From: Macrostomum hystrix
Lineage: Eukaryota > Platyhelminthes > Macrostomidae
Direction of reading: 5' to 3'
Assembly: GCA_950097015.1 (NCBI GenBank)
Contig: CATNEN010000029.1
Coordinates: forward strand, 496,001-560,000
Length of the DNA stretch: 64,000 nucleotides
Shown here: one piece after another, positions 37,361 to 48,493 of the stretch
Layout of the letters: the number at the start of each line of letters is the position of its first letter
How positions within the stretch are numbered: position 1 is the first letter of the stretch
Program-made: the position numbers and the translations under genes
The notes under the pieces: model-generated
What the model was told of the DNA's origin: nothing
The model's input: only the letters and a program-made list of their open reading frames with translations
The model's database searches: none

Positions 37361-37565
37361 CCAATTTGCTTAAATGTTGCAAAAATATGCTCTCCCATGC
37401 GACGAATAAGTAGTATGTTGCGAAAGCATTAGAAAACTTTATAAGACAGACATAAAAATGTTTAACGAAATTTCTTATAAAATACAAATCACTTTATGAT
37501 CAAAGGACAGAAATCAAAGGTGTCGCACGTGGCGGCCAGATACTGTGCATGTCAGCGCTCAGTAA

Positions 37566-38853
37566 TCACGCGCATTTCCACAGAATGATGGCCATGTTAC
37601 CGCCGAAGAACATGTACATGATGTTTTTCAATTCGTGAGTGATCTCGAATCCGTAGCCTTCGCCGACCACCGCGTGCCAGGCCGGCCCGAACTTCTTGTC
37701 CATGCTGTCCTTAATCATGCGTGCCGCCGACTATAATTCAACACCTTTTCAGAGTTATGTTTGGTATTCAAATTCGCTATTAGCCATACTTATAGTAGAC
37801 ATGTTGAGAAATTACCTCGTTATTAGAAGCGAATTTCTCACAGGCGGTGACGCAGAGTTCCATTGCTTCTGTTCGCATCTCCTCGTTCATGTCCGAATAC
37901 TGTTGATTGAATGGGAAAGGAAAAGTGAAGTAAAATAATTTTAAAGAAAGGAGAATATGTATTTCATAATTAAAATTATAATGTCCAATTAGTTTGCCTA
38001 ATCTATAAAGCGAATGTGTGAAAAAAAAACATACTATTATTGTCTTGACTAAAATATTTAGTCAAGACAAGTATTTGAAACCAGTGGCTGCTTGTCGAAT
38101 ATTCATTTAAGCATGTATTTAATTTTTATTGTCCTTATAATTTTTTTGAATGCGCCTTAGTAAAAAATGATTTGTGATTATATGTTTACTTACTCATAAA
38201 GAATGCACCAAAGTTAGAAGAAAGTTTTTATTTTCTAACAATATAGTGAATTAACTAAAGTGAAATTATGTATTTTTCAATTTGTTCAAAGTTTCAACAA
38301 AGAAAGAAAACAGTGTTAAAATGTCTTTCAAAACTGAAACAAGATTTTTTCAGGATAGCCTAATTTAAGGATAATTGATTTAATTTATTGTTGTAATAAA
38401 GAATTACTAAAACCTAATATTTTACCTTGTCATAGCATAAAGTCCCACAAAATCGGTATTTAATTAAACAACTTTTTACTAATTCTATCCTAATTTCAAC
38501 TCAATCAAATCTGTAAAAATATTTATCTATTTTGGATGCCTTTTGGATGATCATAGCTGTTAAAATATTATTTCCAAATCTAAATAAAATCGACTTCTAC
38601 ACAAAATTTTGAACACTTGATCTTGAGATCTAATAAATATGTTAAAAAATAATTATCAGATCCAGATTCCTTGAAATAATTTTTGGCTCTCAAAATAAAA
38701 ATACTGAAGATTCATCTACACTAAAATAATATATAAATGCTTCTCAGCTGTTGCAGCAGCAGTACTACAAGACCATGGTAATCTCACCCGGACTAGTGGA
38801 TAAGTATGCACACGTCGGCTCTCCTCTTGCTTTTTTTCTCCTTCCTCTGCCAT
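37566..38853 (-). CDS. DNAL4: Dynein axonemal light chain 4, complete, 3 exons, 104 aa
   Basis: Exon 1 38853-38788 (22 codons), exon 2 37899-37816 (28 codons), exon 3 37730-37566 (54 codons and TGA), all joined at codon boundaries with GT..AG introns. The protein starts MAEEGEKKQEESRRVHTYPL. The LC8-like fold follows: SDMNEEMRTEAMELCVTACE (helix 1), AARMIKDSMDKKFGPAWHAV (helix 2 and first strand), GEGYGFEITHELKN, and a C-terminal FFGGNMAIILWKCA strand. Human DNAL4 has 105 residues and the same layout. Family knowledge: it is a light chain at the base of outer-arm dynein, implying motile cilia or flagella. The N-terminal Glu/Lys tail separates it from plain DYNLL1. Confidence 0.96.
38040..38070. 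other. Perfect 14-bp stem, 3-base loop palindrome in DNAL4 intron 1
   Basis: TTGTCTTGACTAAA at 38040-38053 is followed by ATA and by its exact reverse complement at 38057-38070. Confidence 0.85.
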
Positions 38854-40047
38854 GGTATGAATAGCTCAAATGTAGCTCTACGTACGTTAGGATTATTACC
38901 GTTTGTACGGCGTTATTCTCACACGAAAAATGTGCAACTGAGTTGAATTTAAACTTGTAAATGCTTTGTAGGCATGGTATATTGTATTTAAACAAATGCT
39001 AACATAATTTGATTATTCAGAAGATTTTTGCCTAAAAGATGCTTTTGAACGTGGATTCATTAGTTTTCATAATATTTCAAGAGAAGTTTTTTAAAAATCA
39101 AGAAGTTTATATAGAACTGTCTTCGCGCACATTTTCCGATAAAAGTGAGCAGTTTAACCCATAAATATTATATAAGATCTATGGTTTAACCCAGCCACGG
39201 AGCGGACCATAGAAAATAGCTCACAAGTCGGACGCATACATGAAAGCCACCCAACACACGTCTAAACACGAAGGCGCGGTGCATGCACACACGAAAGCTA
39301 ATCCGTTTGGATTCCCTTTTATACGCCCGAAGGGTGGCAAGTAGTAAATTACAATAATTTAGCTCGTCGTACCCCCACAAATGAACTTGCATTTCATACC
39401 CCCACGAAATGAAATGAAACCGCATTATACCATGCATATACGTACAAAATAACAAAACGAAGTCTTAGATATAATTGCGGTGGCTATATATGCAGGATTG
39501 CAGCTGGGCCAATAAGAAAATGTCACCTCAATTTGAGTGCCACTGAAAACATACAGTGCATCTGCGAAAAAAAACATTAAAACATGAAGCTATATTAAGT
39601 TATATTGTACCAATAGTTTTATAGTTACGCACATATCCAGCCTTTTCTTATGTACTCGTATGATGTTTGCTGAATCAGGGCAAGAAGCTTAATTATTAGC
39701 TACACTTTTTAGAATTATATGATGGGCTCAACTTAACAAAACTTCGTGGAACCCATTCCCTGGTAAATCGTGCATAAATTAGCTGCAGACGCTTCTTACA
39801 AAATTTTGCTGTGACGTAAAAACCTTTACGGACAGACGCGTGCTTTTTTAATATAAATCATCGGGTATTTATAAAAAACAAATGAAAGAGACTGCAGGTG
39901 AAACTCAATTAAGCAGAGCATGCGATGAGGAATAATTGTACTTTTAGAACAAAAAATAAATCTGCATACTGCGAAAATAATGAAAGACTTTAAGGAAAAA
40001 AATTGAAAAAACAAAATTCGTTAAGCCTGCTTTAAAAAGTGCGAAAT
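38854..40047. other. AT-rich intergenic DNA
   Basis: Between the DNAL4 start and the small membrane-protein gene. Short open frames only, none with domain-like composition; I see nothing else. Confidence 0.55.
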
Positions 40048-40335
40048 TCATGAGGCCACTGCTAATGCGCGCCCAATTTCATCACAATGCTCAACAATTA
40101 TAATTGTCTCCGGGGGCTTAGTCAAAAGCAGCTTCGAGGGCTGAGGAGGCGGTTGGGCCTGCGGCGGCGGTGAGGTCGGCGTTGGTGGTGGCATCGACGG
40201 CGGAGGCTGCGGCTGAACCCTGCGGTTGGCCTTTCGGTGCCAGTGAACACTGCAGGCCAGTCCCACACCGGCTAGTCCCAGGATAAATCCAAGCAGTGAC
40301 AGGCCAATGATGAGGCTGAGGCTGGGCTGCTGCAT
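40048..40335 (-). CDS. Small single-pass membrane protein with proline-rich tail (95 aa)
   Basis: Residues 5-29 (SLSLIIGLSLLGFILGLAGVG and onward) form one hydrophobic segment with almost no N-terminal flank. A basic stop (HWHRKANRR) follows, then a Pro-rich stretch (about 42-68, PPPSMPPPTPTSPPPQAQPP) and a short tail ending EIGRALAVAS. This suggests a type III membrane protein with a cytoplasmic proline-rich tail that could bind SH3 or WW domains. A CACCGGCAG acceptor-like site lies 31 bp upstream, and an in-frame TGA precedes the ATG, so this exon may hold the whole coding part. An earlier ATG at 40360 opens an overlapping 80-aa frame in another phase. I do not recognise a family. Confidence 0.5.
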   Translation of the reverse strand: MQQPSLSLIIGLSLLGFILGLAGVGLACSVHWHRKANRRVQPQPPPSMPPPTPTSPPPQAQPPPQPSKLLLTKPPETIIIVEHCDEIGRALAVAS

Positions 40336-40609
40336 CGTGACGCAATAGGCCGCGGTTCATCTGCCGGTGAAATTAAAGCCAAGTGACTGACTTCATCAGT
40401 ATCGCATTCTCTTCCTGATTCCTTCTATATCCCATCAGTTTAGCTCCATTGGTTTTCCCACCAGTTGAGCGCGGAAAAAAGCGCCCGCGAGCGCGAGAGA
40501 GACGTATCTTTGAGCTCTATTAAGCTAACTAATTAGGAAACTAACTGTGTTTGAGTTCCTTCTTGATTTGATCCCGAGGTACGAACCCGGAAGAGATATA
40601 TAAAGCGCT

Positions 40610-41945
40610 ATATATCCCACCAGTTGCCTTCTTTATCCCACCAGTTGCCTTCTTTATCCCACCAATTGCCTTCTTTATCCCACCAGTTGCCATCTTTATC
40701 CCACCAGTTGCCTTCTTTATCCCACCAGTTGCCTTCTTTATCCCACCCGTTTCCTTCTTTATCCCACCAGTTGCCTTCTTTATCCCACCAGTTGCCTTCT
40801 TTATCCCACCAGTTGCCTTCTTTATCCCACCAGTTGCCTTCTTTATCACACCAGTTGCCTTCTTTATCTCACCAGTTGCCTTCTTTATCACACCAGTTGC
40901 CAATTCTTTATCCCACCAGTTGCCTTCTTTATCACACCAGTTGCCTTCTTTATCTCACCAGTTGCCTTCTTTATCCCACCAGTTGCCTTCTTTATCCCAC
41001 CAGTTGCCTTCTTTATCCCACCAGTTGCCTTCTTTATCCCACCAGTTGCCTTCTTTATCCCACCAGTTGCCTTCTTTATCACACCAGTTGCCTTCTTTAT
41101 CACACCAGTTGCCTTCTTTATCTCACCAGTTGCCTTCTTTATCCCACCAGTTGCCTTCTTTATCCCACCAGTTGCCTTCTTTATCACACCCGTTTCCTTC
41201 TTTATCCCACCAGTTGCCTTCTTTATCCCACCCGTTTCCTTCTTTATCCCACCAGTTGCCTGCTTTATCCCACCAGTTGCCTGCTTTATCCCACCAGTTG
41301 CCTTCTTTATACCTTCAGTCTAGTTCCCTTGCTTATCCCACCAGTTGCCTTCTTCATCCCACCAGTTGCCTTCTTTATCCCACCAGTTGCCTTCTTTATC
41401 CCACCAGTTGCCTTCTTTATCACACCAGTTGCCTTCTTTATCACACCAGTTGCCTTCTTTATCTCACCAGTTGCCTTCTTTATCCCACCAGTTGCCTTCT
41501 TTATCCCACCAGTTGCCTTCTTTATCACACCCGTTTCCTTCTTTATCCCACCAGTTGCCTTCTTTATACCTTCAGTCTAGTTCCCTTGCTTATCCCACCA
41601 GTTGCCTTCTTCATCCCACCAGTTGCCTTCTTTATCCCACCAGTTGCCTTCTTTATCCCACCAGTTGCCTTCTTTATCACACCAGTTGCCTTCTTTATCA
41701 CACCAGTTGCCTTCTTTATCTCACCAGTTGCCTTCTTTATCCCACCAGTTGCCTTCTTTATCCCACCAGTTGCCTTCTTTATCACACCCGTTTCCTTCTT
41801 TATCCCACCAGTTGCCTTCTTTATCCCACCCGTTTCCTTCTTTATCCCACCAGTTGCCTGCTTTATCCCACCAGTTGCCTGCTTTATCCCACCAGTTGCC
41901 TTCTTTATACCTTCAGTCTAGTTCCCTTGCTTATCCCACTAGTTC
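40610..41945. repeat. 21-bp minisatellite with higher-order blocks
   Basis: About 63 copies of CCAGTTGCCTTCTTTATCCC plus A (21 bp), with TCACA, TCTCA and CCCGTTTCC variants. A distinctive block, ACCTTCAGTCTAGTTCCC, recurs near 41310, 41567 and 41909, marking duplications of about 257 bp and a longer one of about 340 bp. Confidence 0.96.
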
Positions 41946-42149
41946 CCATCTTGGTCTCATCAATTTGCCTCCCTTCTTCTATTTTCTAGTATCTGGGAAT
42001 AATGAAATTGCATCACCAGTATCATGACAGTTTAATGTTTTGTTTTAGCTAAGTCTTTTTTAATCTTCAACCAAAGAAATTAATAATTTGCGATCATGTG
42101 ATTTCGAAAAACTGAAGTAATGAGAAAAACAGCTTACATTATTTAATTG

Positions 42150-42533
42150 AGTTTCAGTCAGTCATAACTTCGATGGAAGTCTAGCGATAAAATCCCAGCT
42201 AGCAGTTGAAGGGATTGAGCAGCAGCAACAGGTGCTCCAATCGGTGGTCGTATCTCCGGGGTGTCGTTAGCAATGAAACCACAGTGAAAAGTCTAAGCTT
42301 TTGTGTCCAGTTCACATTCAGCAAAAAATCGTCGTGGTTCTTTCAGTCCGGGCTTTATCATGCAGTGCACAAGATCAGCTAGGGACAGAGAAGTAGGTAC
42401 TTCAGGACGCACAGGAATGCCTAATGACATTTGGTCGCATAGCAACAGCGACTGTGCTGGTCAGCAAAGCAGCATGCCAGCCATGAATTATGCAGCAACA
42501 GATTTTTCTAACGGAGAAGCGACACAGGAATGA
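42150..42533 (+). CDS. Possible exon(s) of an unrecognised gene
   Basis: After a TTTTGTGTCCAG acceptor-like site at 42310, one frame is open for 74 codons to TGA at 42533. Its composition is protein-like (polar, Ser/Asn/Gly/Thr, with GRTGMPNDIWSHSNSD). A stretch at about 42212-42280 (GIEQQQQVLQSVVVSP) also looks coding. I cannot find a start codon or a second exon with a matching phase, and no domain is recognisable. It could be a 3' terminal exon, a long non-coding exon or chance. Confidence 0.25.
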
Positions 42534-42699
42534 TAAAAACTGCCTAAGCACACTCAGAGCACACATGACCAGGGCTTGCTTTTAGTAAGGTTTAAACTAA
42601 TTACTGGTCTGCACTTCACACTTTAGATGCAGGGTATTAAAGTAGCAAATCAGGGACTCTAACAGAACTAGCGAAACTTTACCTACTCTTATTTTAGTA

Positions 42700-45600
42700 A
42701 GCCTCAAATAAGAGGCTTATAAGCCGCTAATTTTAGCAAGCCTAGTTCTCAACCCACTTCCGCTAATTTTGGTAAGCCTAGTTCTCAACCCACTTCCGCT
42801 AATTTTAGCAAGCCTAGTTCTCAACCCACTTCCGCTAATTTAAGCAAGCCTAGTTCTCAACCCACTTCCGCTAATTTAAGCAAGCCTAGTTCTCAACCCA
42901 CTTCCGCTAATTTAAGCAAGCCTAGTTCTCAACCCACTTCCGCTAATTTTAGCAAGCCTAGTTCTCAACCCACTTCCGCTAATTTTAGCAAGCCTAGTTC
43001 TCAACCCACTTCCGCTAATTTAAGCAAGCCTAGTTCTCAACCCACTTCCGCTAATTTAAGCAAGCCTAGTTCTCAACCCACTTCCGCTAATTTTAGCAAG
43101 TCTAGTTCTCAACCCACTTCCGCTAATTTTAGCAAGCCTAGTTCTCAACCCACTTCCGCTAATTTAAGCAAGCCTAGTTCTCAACCCACTTCCGCTAATT
43201 TTAGCAAGCCTAGATCTCAACCCACTTCCGCTAATTTTAGCAAGCCTAGTTCTCAACCCACTTCCGCTAATTTTAGCAAGCCTAGATCTCAACCCACTTC
43301 CGCTAATTTTAGCAAGCCTAGTTCTCAACCCACTTCCGCTAATTTAAGCAAGCCTAGTTCTCAACCCACTTCCGCTAATTTAAGCAAGCCTAGTTCTCAA
43401 CCCACTTCCGCTAATTTTAGCAAGCCTAGTTCTCAACCCACTTCCGCTAATTTTAGCAAGCCTAGTTCTCAACCCACTTCCGCTAATTTTAGCAAGCCTA
43501 GTTCTCAACCCACTTCCGCTAATTTTAGCAAGCCTAGTTCTCAACCCACTTCCGCTAATTTAAGCAAGCCTAGTTCTCAACCCACTTCCGCTAATTTAAG
43601 CAAGCCTAGTTCTCAACCCACTTCCGCTAATTTTAGCAAGCCTAGATCTCAACCCACTTCCGCTAATTTTAGCAAGCCTAGTTCTCAATCCACTTCCGCT
43701 AATTTTAGTAAGCCTAGATCTCAACCGACTTCTGCTAATTTTAGCAAGCCTAGTTCTCAACCCACTTCCGCTAATTTTAGCAAGCCTAGTTCTCAACCCA
43801 CTTCCGCTAATTTAAGCAAGCCTAGTTCTCAACCCACTTCCGCTAATTTAAGCAAGCCTAGTTCTCAACCCACTTCCGCTAATTTTAGCAAGCCTAGATC
43901 TCAACCCACTTCCGCTAATTTTAGCAAGCCTAGTTCTCAATCCACTTCCGCTAATTTTAGTAAGCCTAGATCTCAACCCACTTCCGCTAATTTTAGCAAG
44001 CCTAGTTCTCAACCCACTTCCGCTAATTTTACCAAGCCTAGTTCTCAACCCACTTCCGCTAATTTTAGCAAGCCTCATTCTCAACCCACTTCCGCTAATT
44101 TTAGCAAGTCTCATTCTCAACCCACTTCCGCTAATTTTAGCAAGCCTTGTTCTCAACTAACTTCCGCTAATTTTAGCAAGCCTAGATCTCAACCCACTTC
44201 CGCTAATTTTAGCAAGCCTCATTCTCAACCCACTTCCGCTAATTTTAGCAAGTCTCATTCTCAACCCACTTCCGCTAATTTTAGCAAGCCTTGTTCTCAA
44301 CTAACTTCCGCTAATTTTAGCAAGCCTAGTTCTCAACCCACTTCCGCTAATTTTAGCAAGCCTTGTTCTCAACTAACTTCCGCTAATTTTAGCAAGCCTA
44401 GATCTCAACCCACTTCCACTAATTTTAGCAAGCCTAGTTCTCAACCCACTTCCGCTAATTTTAGCAAGCCTAGTTCTCAATCCACTTCCGCTAATTTTAG
44501 CAAGCCTAGTTCTCAACCCACTTCCGCTAATTTTAGCAAGCCTAGTTCTCAACCCACTTCCGCTAATTTTAGCAAGCCTAGTTCTCAACCCACTTCCGCT
44601 AATTTTAGCAAGCCTAGTTCTCAACCCACTTCCGCTAATTTAAGCAAGCCTAGTTCTCAACCCACTTCCGCTAATTTTAGCAAGCCTAGATCTCAACCCA
44701 CTTCCGCTAATTTTAGCAAGCCTAGTTCTCAACCCACTTCCGCTAATTTAAGCAAGCCTAGTTCTCAACCCACTTCCGCTAATTTTAGCAAGCCTAGATC
44801 TCAACCCACTTCCGCTAATTTTAGCAAGCCTAGTTCTCAACCCACTTCCGCTAATTTTAGCAAGCCTAGTTCTCAATCCACTTCCGCTAATTTTAGCAAG
44901 CCTAGTTCTCAACCCACTTCCGCTAATTTTAGCAAGCCTAGTTCTCAACCCACTTCCGCTAATTTTAGCAAGCCTAGTTCTCAACCCACTTCCGCTAATT
45001 TTAGCAAGCCTAGTTCTCAACCCACTTCCGCTAATTTTAGCAAGCCTAGTTCTCAACCCACTTCCGCTAATTTTAGCAAGCCTAGTTCTCAACCCACTTC
45101 CGCTAATTTTAGTAAGCCTAGATCTCAACCCACTTCCGCTAATTTTAGTAAGCCTAGTTCTCAACCCACTTCCGCTAATTTTAGCAAGCCTAGTTCTCAA
45201 CCCACTTCCGCTAATTTTAGCAAGCCTAGATCTCAACCCACTTCCGCTAATTTTAGTAAGCCTAGATCTCAACCCACTTCCGCTAATTTTAGTAAGCCTA
45301 GATCTCAACCCACTTCCGCTAATTTTAGCAAGCCTAGTTCTCAACCCACTTCCGCTAATTTTAGTAAGCCTAGATCTCAACCCACTTCCGCTAATTTTAG
45401 TAAGCCTAGATCTCAACCCACTTCCGCTAATTTTAGTAAGCCTAGATCTCAACCCACTTCCGCTAATTTTAGTAAGCCTAGATCTCAACCCACTTCCGCT
45501 AATTTTAGCAAGCCTAGTTCTCAACCCACTTCCGCTAATTTTAGCAAGCCTAGTTCTCAATCCACTTCCGCTAATTTTAGCAAGCCTAGATCTCAACCCA

Positions 45601-46200
45601 CTTTCGCTAATTTTAGCAAGCCTAGTTCTCAACCCACTTCCGCTAATTTTAGCAAGCCTAGTTCTCAATCCACTTCCGCTAATTTTAGCAAGCCTAGTTC
45701 TCAATCCACTTCCGCTAATTTTAGTAAGCCTAGATCTCAACCCACTTCCGCTAATTTTAGTAAGCCTAGATCTCAACCCACTTCCGCTAATTTTAGCAAG
45801 CCTAGTTCTCAACCCACTTCCGCTAATTTTAGTAAGCCTAGATCTCAACCCACTTCCGCTAACTTTAGTAAGCCTAGTTCTCAACCCACTTCCGCTAACT
45901 TTAGTAAGCCTAGTTCTCAACCCACTTCCGCTAACTTTAGTAAGCCTAGTTCTCAACCCACTTCCGCTAACTTTAGTAAGCCTAGTTCTCAACCCACTTC
46001 CGCTAATTTTAGTAAGCCTAGATCTCAACCCACTTCCGCTAACTTTAGTAAGCCTAGTTCTCAACCCACTTCCGCTAACTTTAGTAAGCCTAGTTCTCAA
46101 CCCACTTCCGCTAACTTTAGTAAGCCTTGTTCTCAACCCACTTCCGCTAATTTTAGCAAGCCTAGTTCTCAACCCACTTCCGCTAATTTTAGTAAGCCCC
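42700..46200. repeat. 36-bp minisatellite array (3.5 kb)
   Basis: About 97 copies of a 36-bp unit containing CTTCCGCTAATTTTAGCAAG followed by CCTAGTTCTCAACCCA. A 35-bp form (TAATTTAAGC) is concentrated on the left, the GTAAGCCTAGATCTC form on the right, and the AACTTTAGTAAG form only at about 45.86-46.12 kb. This is the pattern of local amplification. Minus-strand frames of up to 485 codons are a consequence of the 36-bp period. Confidence 0.96.
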
Positions 46201-46624
46201 GTCATAGCTCAAAAGGCCTTAAAATAAAGGCAGAGGTAGAGAAAAATACAATTTTAGTTTTGTTGATGAGGCAATGAATTGCATAACAGATGCTGTAACC
46301 ATCCGCTGTGCATTCAAACTGGAAACTGGGAAATTCTTACGGCCGAATAAATTTATTTAGAAGTGCAAGAAACACTGCGTATGTATGTATTTTGAAAAAT
46401 AGCAAATCAAATATAGACAGGGTTAGGATAAGTGTTGCCAGGGGTATCTTATAACTGGCAAGGTGGAGACAACATAAAGAGTCAAACAGATAGCAATGTT
46501 TTTAAGTTCTATTTATCAAGTGGATGGTATTAACTTCACACACAAAAATCGAGAGATATGTGCTACTCTACCCTTTCATGCAGTAGTTTGTAGTGTAAAA
46601 AATATTTTTTGTAATTAAAAAAGT

Positions 46625-46896
46625 ATGCTGTTGTAGCCTTGAGGTTAGAGCGGCGGACTCAGGACTTGTAGGTCGGGGGTTCGATTCCTGACTCCACTGA
46701 AACAATTTGTGTCCTTTAGCAAGACACTTAACTCTGCATTGCTTCAGTTCACCCAGCTGTTAAATGGGTAACAGAATTTGCTGGGATAATTAAAGGTGGG
46801 TGTGGCGTCCCCCCAGTCCATGGACTGAACAGCCGTGCTGTCGGCTGCATATCTGGCCCAATGGGGCAGGTGTGATAATTAATTATTATTATTATC
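46625..46896 (+). mobile_element. tRNA-derived SINE, apparently full length
   Basis: Head: GAGGTTAGAGCGGCGGACTC (A box) and GGGTTCGATTCC (B box, 46678-46689). The body carries TGTCCTTTAGCAAGACACTT and CACCCAGCTGTTAAATGGGT, then a GC-rich part, and ends in an ATTATTATTATT tail at about 46875-46896. TCCTT-AGCAAGACACTT is a conserved central-domain theme known from several animal SINE families. A short-repeat tail points to LINE-mediated mobilisation. Confidence 0.8.
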
Positions 46897-46899
46897 AAA

Positions 46900-47860
46900 T
46901 TATTGCAGTGTAAATATAATTATTGCACATAAAACAACAACAAAAAACCTAGTGCTATGAATATGAAAAATAATTACTCAAAACTGACTTAATGAACTAA
47001 CGAGATCGCATTAAAAAAAGCGCGATAAGCAGCTATTGCCAAGCAATTATATACACATATTGCACTACTGATTACAACAAACTAAGTAGTGCATATCGCT
47101 TTCGAGTATTATATAGCAAAAAGGTAGCCAAAAAAGACAATATTGGTATAATCACCCAACATTAAGCTGCTGATGAAACAGGAAAAAATGCTTTGGAAAC
47201 AGAAAAATGATTAAAAACACTTGATTGACTGTCGAAGCGGTGAAGGCAGATGATAAAAATTTTTTCCTTTAGAAGAACGAGCCCTATTCGTTAACAATAA
47301 CGTCATTTAATCCACTTAGTTACAGTCTGTCTGACTAGAAGAAAAATGTAACATTTAAAAAACTGATTGCAGAATAATAGACTGCTTGATTGCTTTAATA
47401 TTTATAACTAATAAAGCATTATCTAAGTAAATAGGCATGCAGGTATAAAGCCAATCGATGGGAGTATTCAAAACAAGCTGCATAAATAATAATACTAGAT
47501 TAACAAGAGCTATTCGCTTTATTAAAATAATATCGTGCTATGCGCGAAAGAGGCAAAACTGATCAAGTCTATTGTTGTTGTTGTTGTTTAAAACTTGCAC
47601 TGATAATAAAATACGTTGATTAAGGAACAAATCACAAGCTTTCACAATCTGGTAATATACATTACAAATCTACTCTGTTTGAATTATCATAGATTTGGAA
47701 AATTTTCATTGCATAAAAATGTAGGCAATAAAGTACGACAGGTAAAAAAAAACAATAAATTAATTAAGCTTAATAACTCAATGCGGCGAACAAAAAAAGA
47801 TAATTACAAAAACCAAGTAACATCAACTTTGTCTGAATACATTTTTCACATCATTCAGTC
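46900..47860. other. AT-rich intergenic DNA
   Basis: No supported gene. A short (TTG)n run lies at about 47572-47587. The open frames are A/T-rich and show no domain. Confidence 0.55.
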
Positions 47861-47864
47861 TAAT

Positions 47865-47995
47865 TTTAGCTAACCTTCGGTGACGTCATCCTAATCTATT
47901 TTTAGCTATCACTTAGTGACGTCAACCTAATCTATTTTTAGCTAACTGTCACTGACGTCATACTGATCTATTTTAGCTGACCTTCACTGCCTTCT
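47865..47995. repeat. 36-bp tandem repeat carrying three CRE palindromes
   Basis: TGACGTCA occurs at 47881-47888, 47917-47924 and 47953-47960, exactly 36 bp apart. The units also share CTAATCTATTTTTAGCTA. A fourth unit to the right is degenerate and has lost the palindrome. Confidence 0.85.
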
Positions 47996-48009
47996 TTCTG
48001 GTCTATCTA

Positions 48010-48015
48010 TTTATT
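48010..48015 (-). terminator. Candidate poly(A) signal for the prominin gene
   Basis: AATAAA on the minus strand about 200 bp past the prominin stop at 48216. Confidence 0.45.
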
Positions 48016-48215
48016 AGCTTCATTTGCTTACCAATTCATTTACATATTCTGCATTTCTGGTGATTACAACACATGACTTGTATGCTATGAACCAACAACT
48101 GGCCTTAAAAAACACGAGAAAATTACGTGATTGCTTAATAAAGCATAAACAAAGACTTATAAACATAAATTCGTACCCATTCTCATTACTCTTAACTCTA
48201 TAAAATAAGTCAACT

Positions 48216-48493
48216 TTAATAGTCATATGCCTCTAAAGCGTAGGGTGGCAGTTGGCTATAGCGCTGCTGCTGTGGCAAATGCTGATGCGGATTCTGCTGC
48301 TGTTGTTGCATATGCTGCAGTTGCAACTGTTGCATTTGCAACTGCTGACAGCGCCTATTAGAGCTGGCTACAGCGACTGCGGCCGCCTCTGAATCGCGAG
48401 GATGAGCCAGAGCCTGCTGCTGCTGCTGATTCTGTAGCCGCCTGCCGCCTCCGCCGCCCCTAGACGCCCGTTCGGCGCGGGACTTTCCTCCTC
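48216..48493 (-). other. PROM1: Prominin exon 9: Gln-rich cytoplasmic tail
   Basis: Ninety-one codons after a CAAATCACAG acceptor. It encodes a Gly/Arg stretch (SRGGGGGRR), two Q5 runs, a Q/L/M-rich segment and a Tyr-containing end, PPYALEAYDY. It joins exon 8 in phase (G|GA). Vertebrate prominin tails are far shorter and not Gln-rich, so the end of this protein is unusual. No other gene on this strand could own the exon. Confidence 0.7.

Noticed and set aside
40541-42027. Open frames in the 21-bp array on both strands
   Set aside because: The 21-bp period keeps frames open, and the peptides are pure repeats.
43596-46205. Minus-strand repeat protein (up to 485 codons)
   Set aside because: It is a 36-bp minisatellite with a 12-codon period. 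The 35-bp units break the frame, and no flanking coding sequence is seen.
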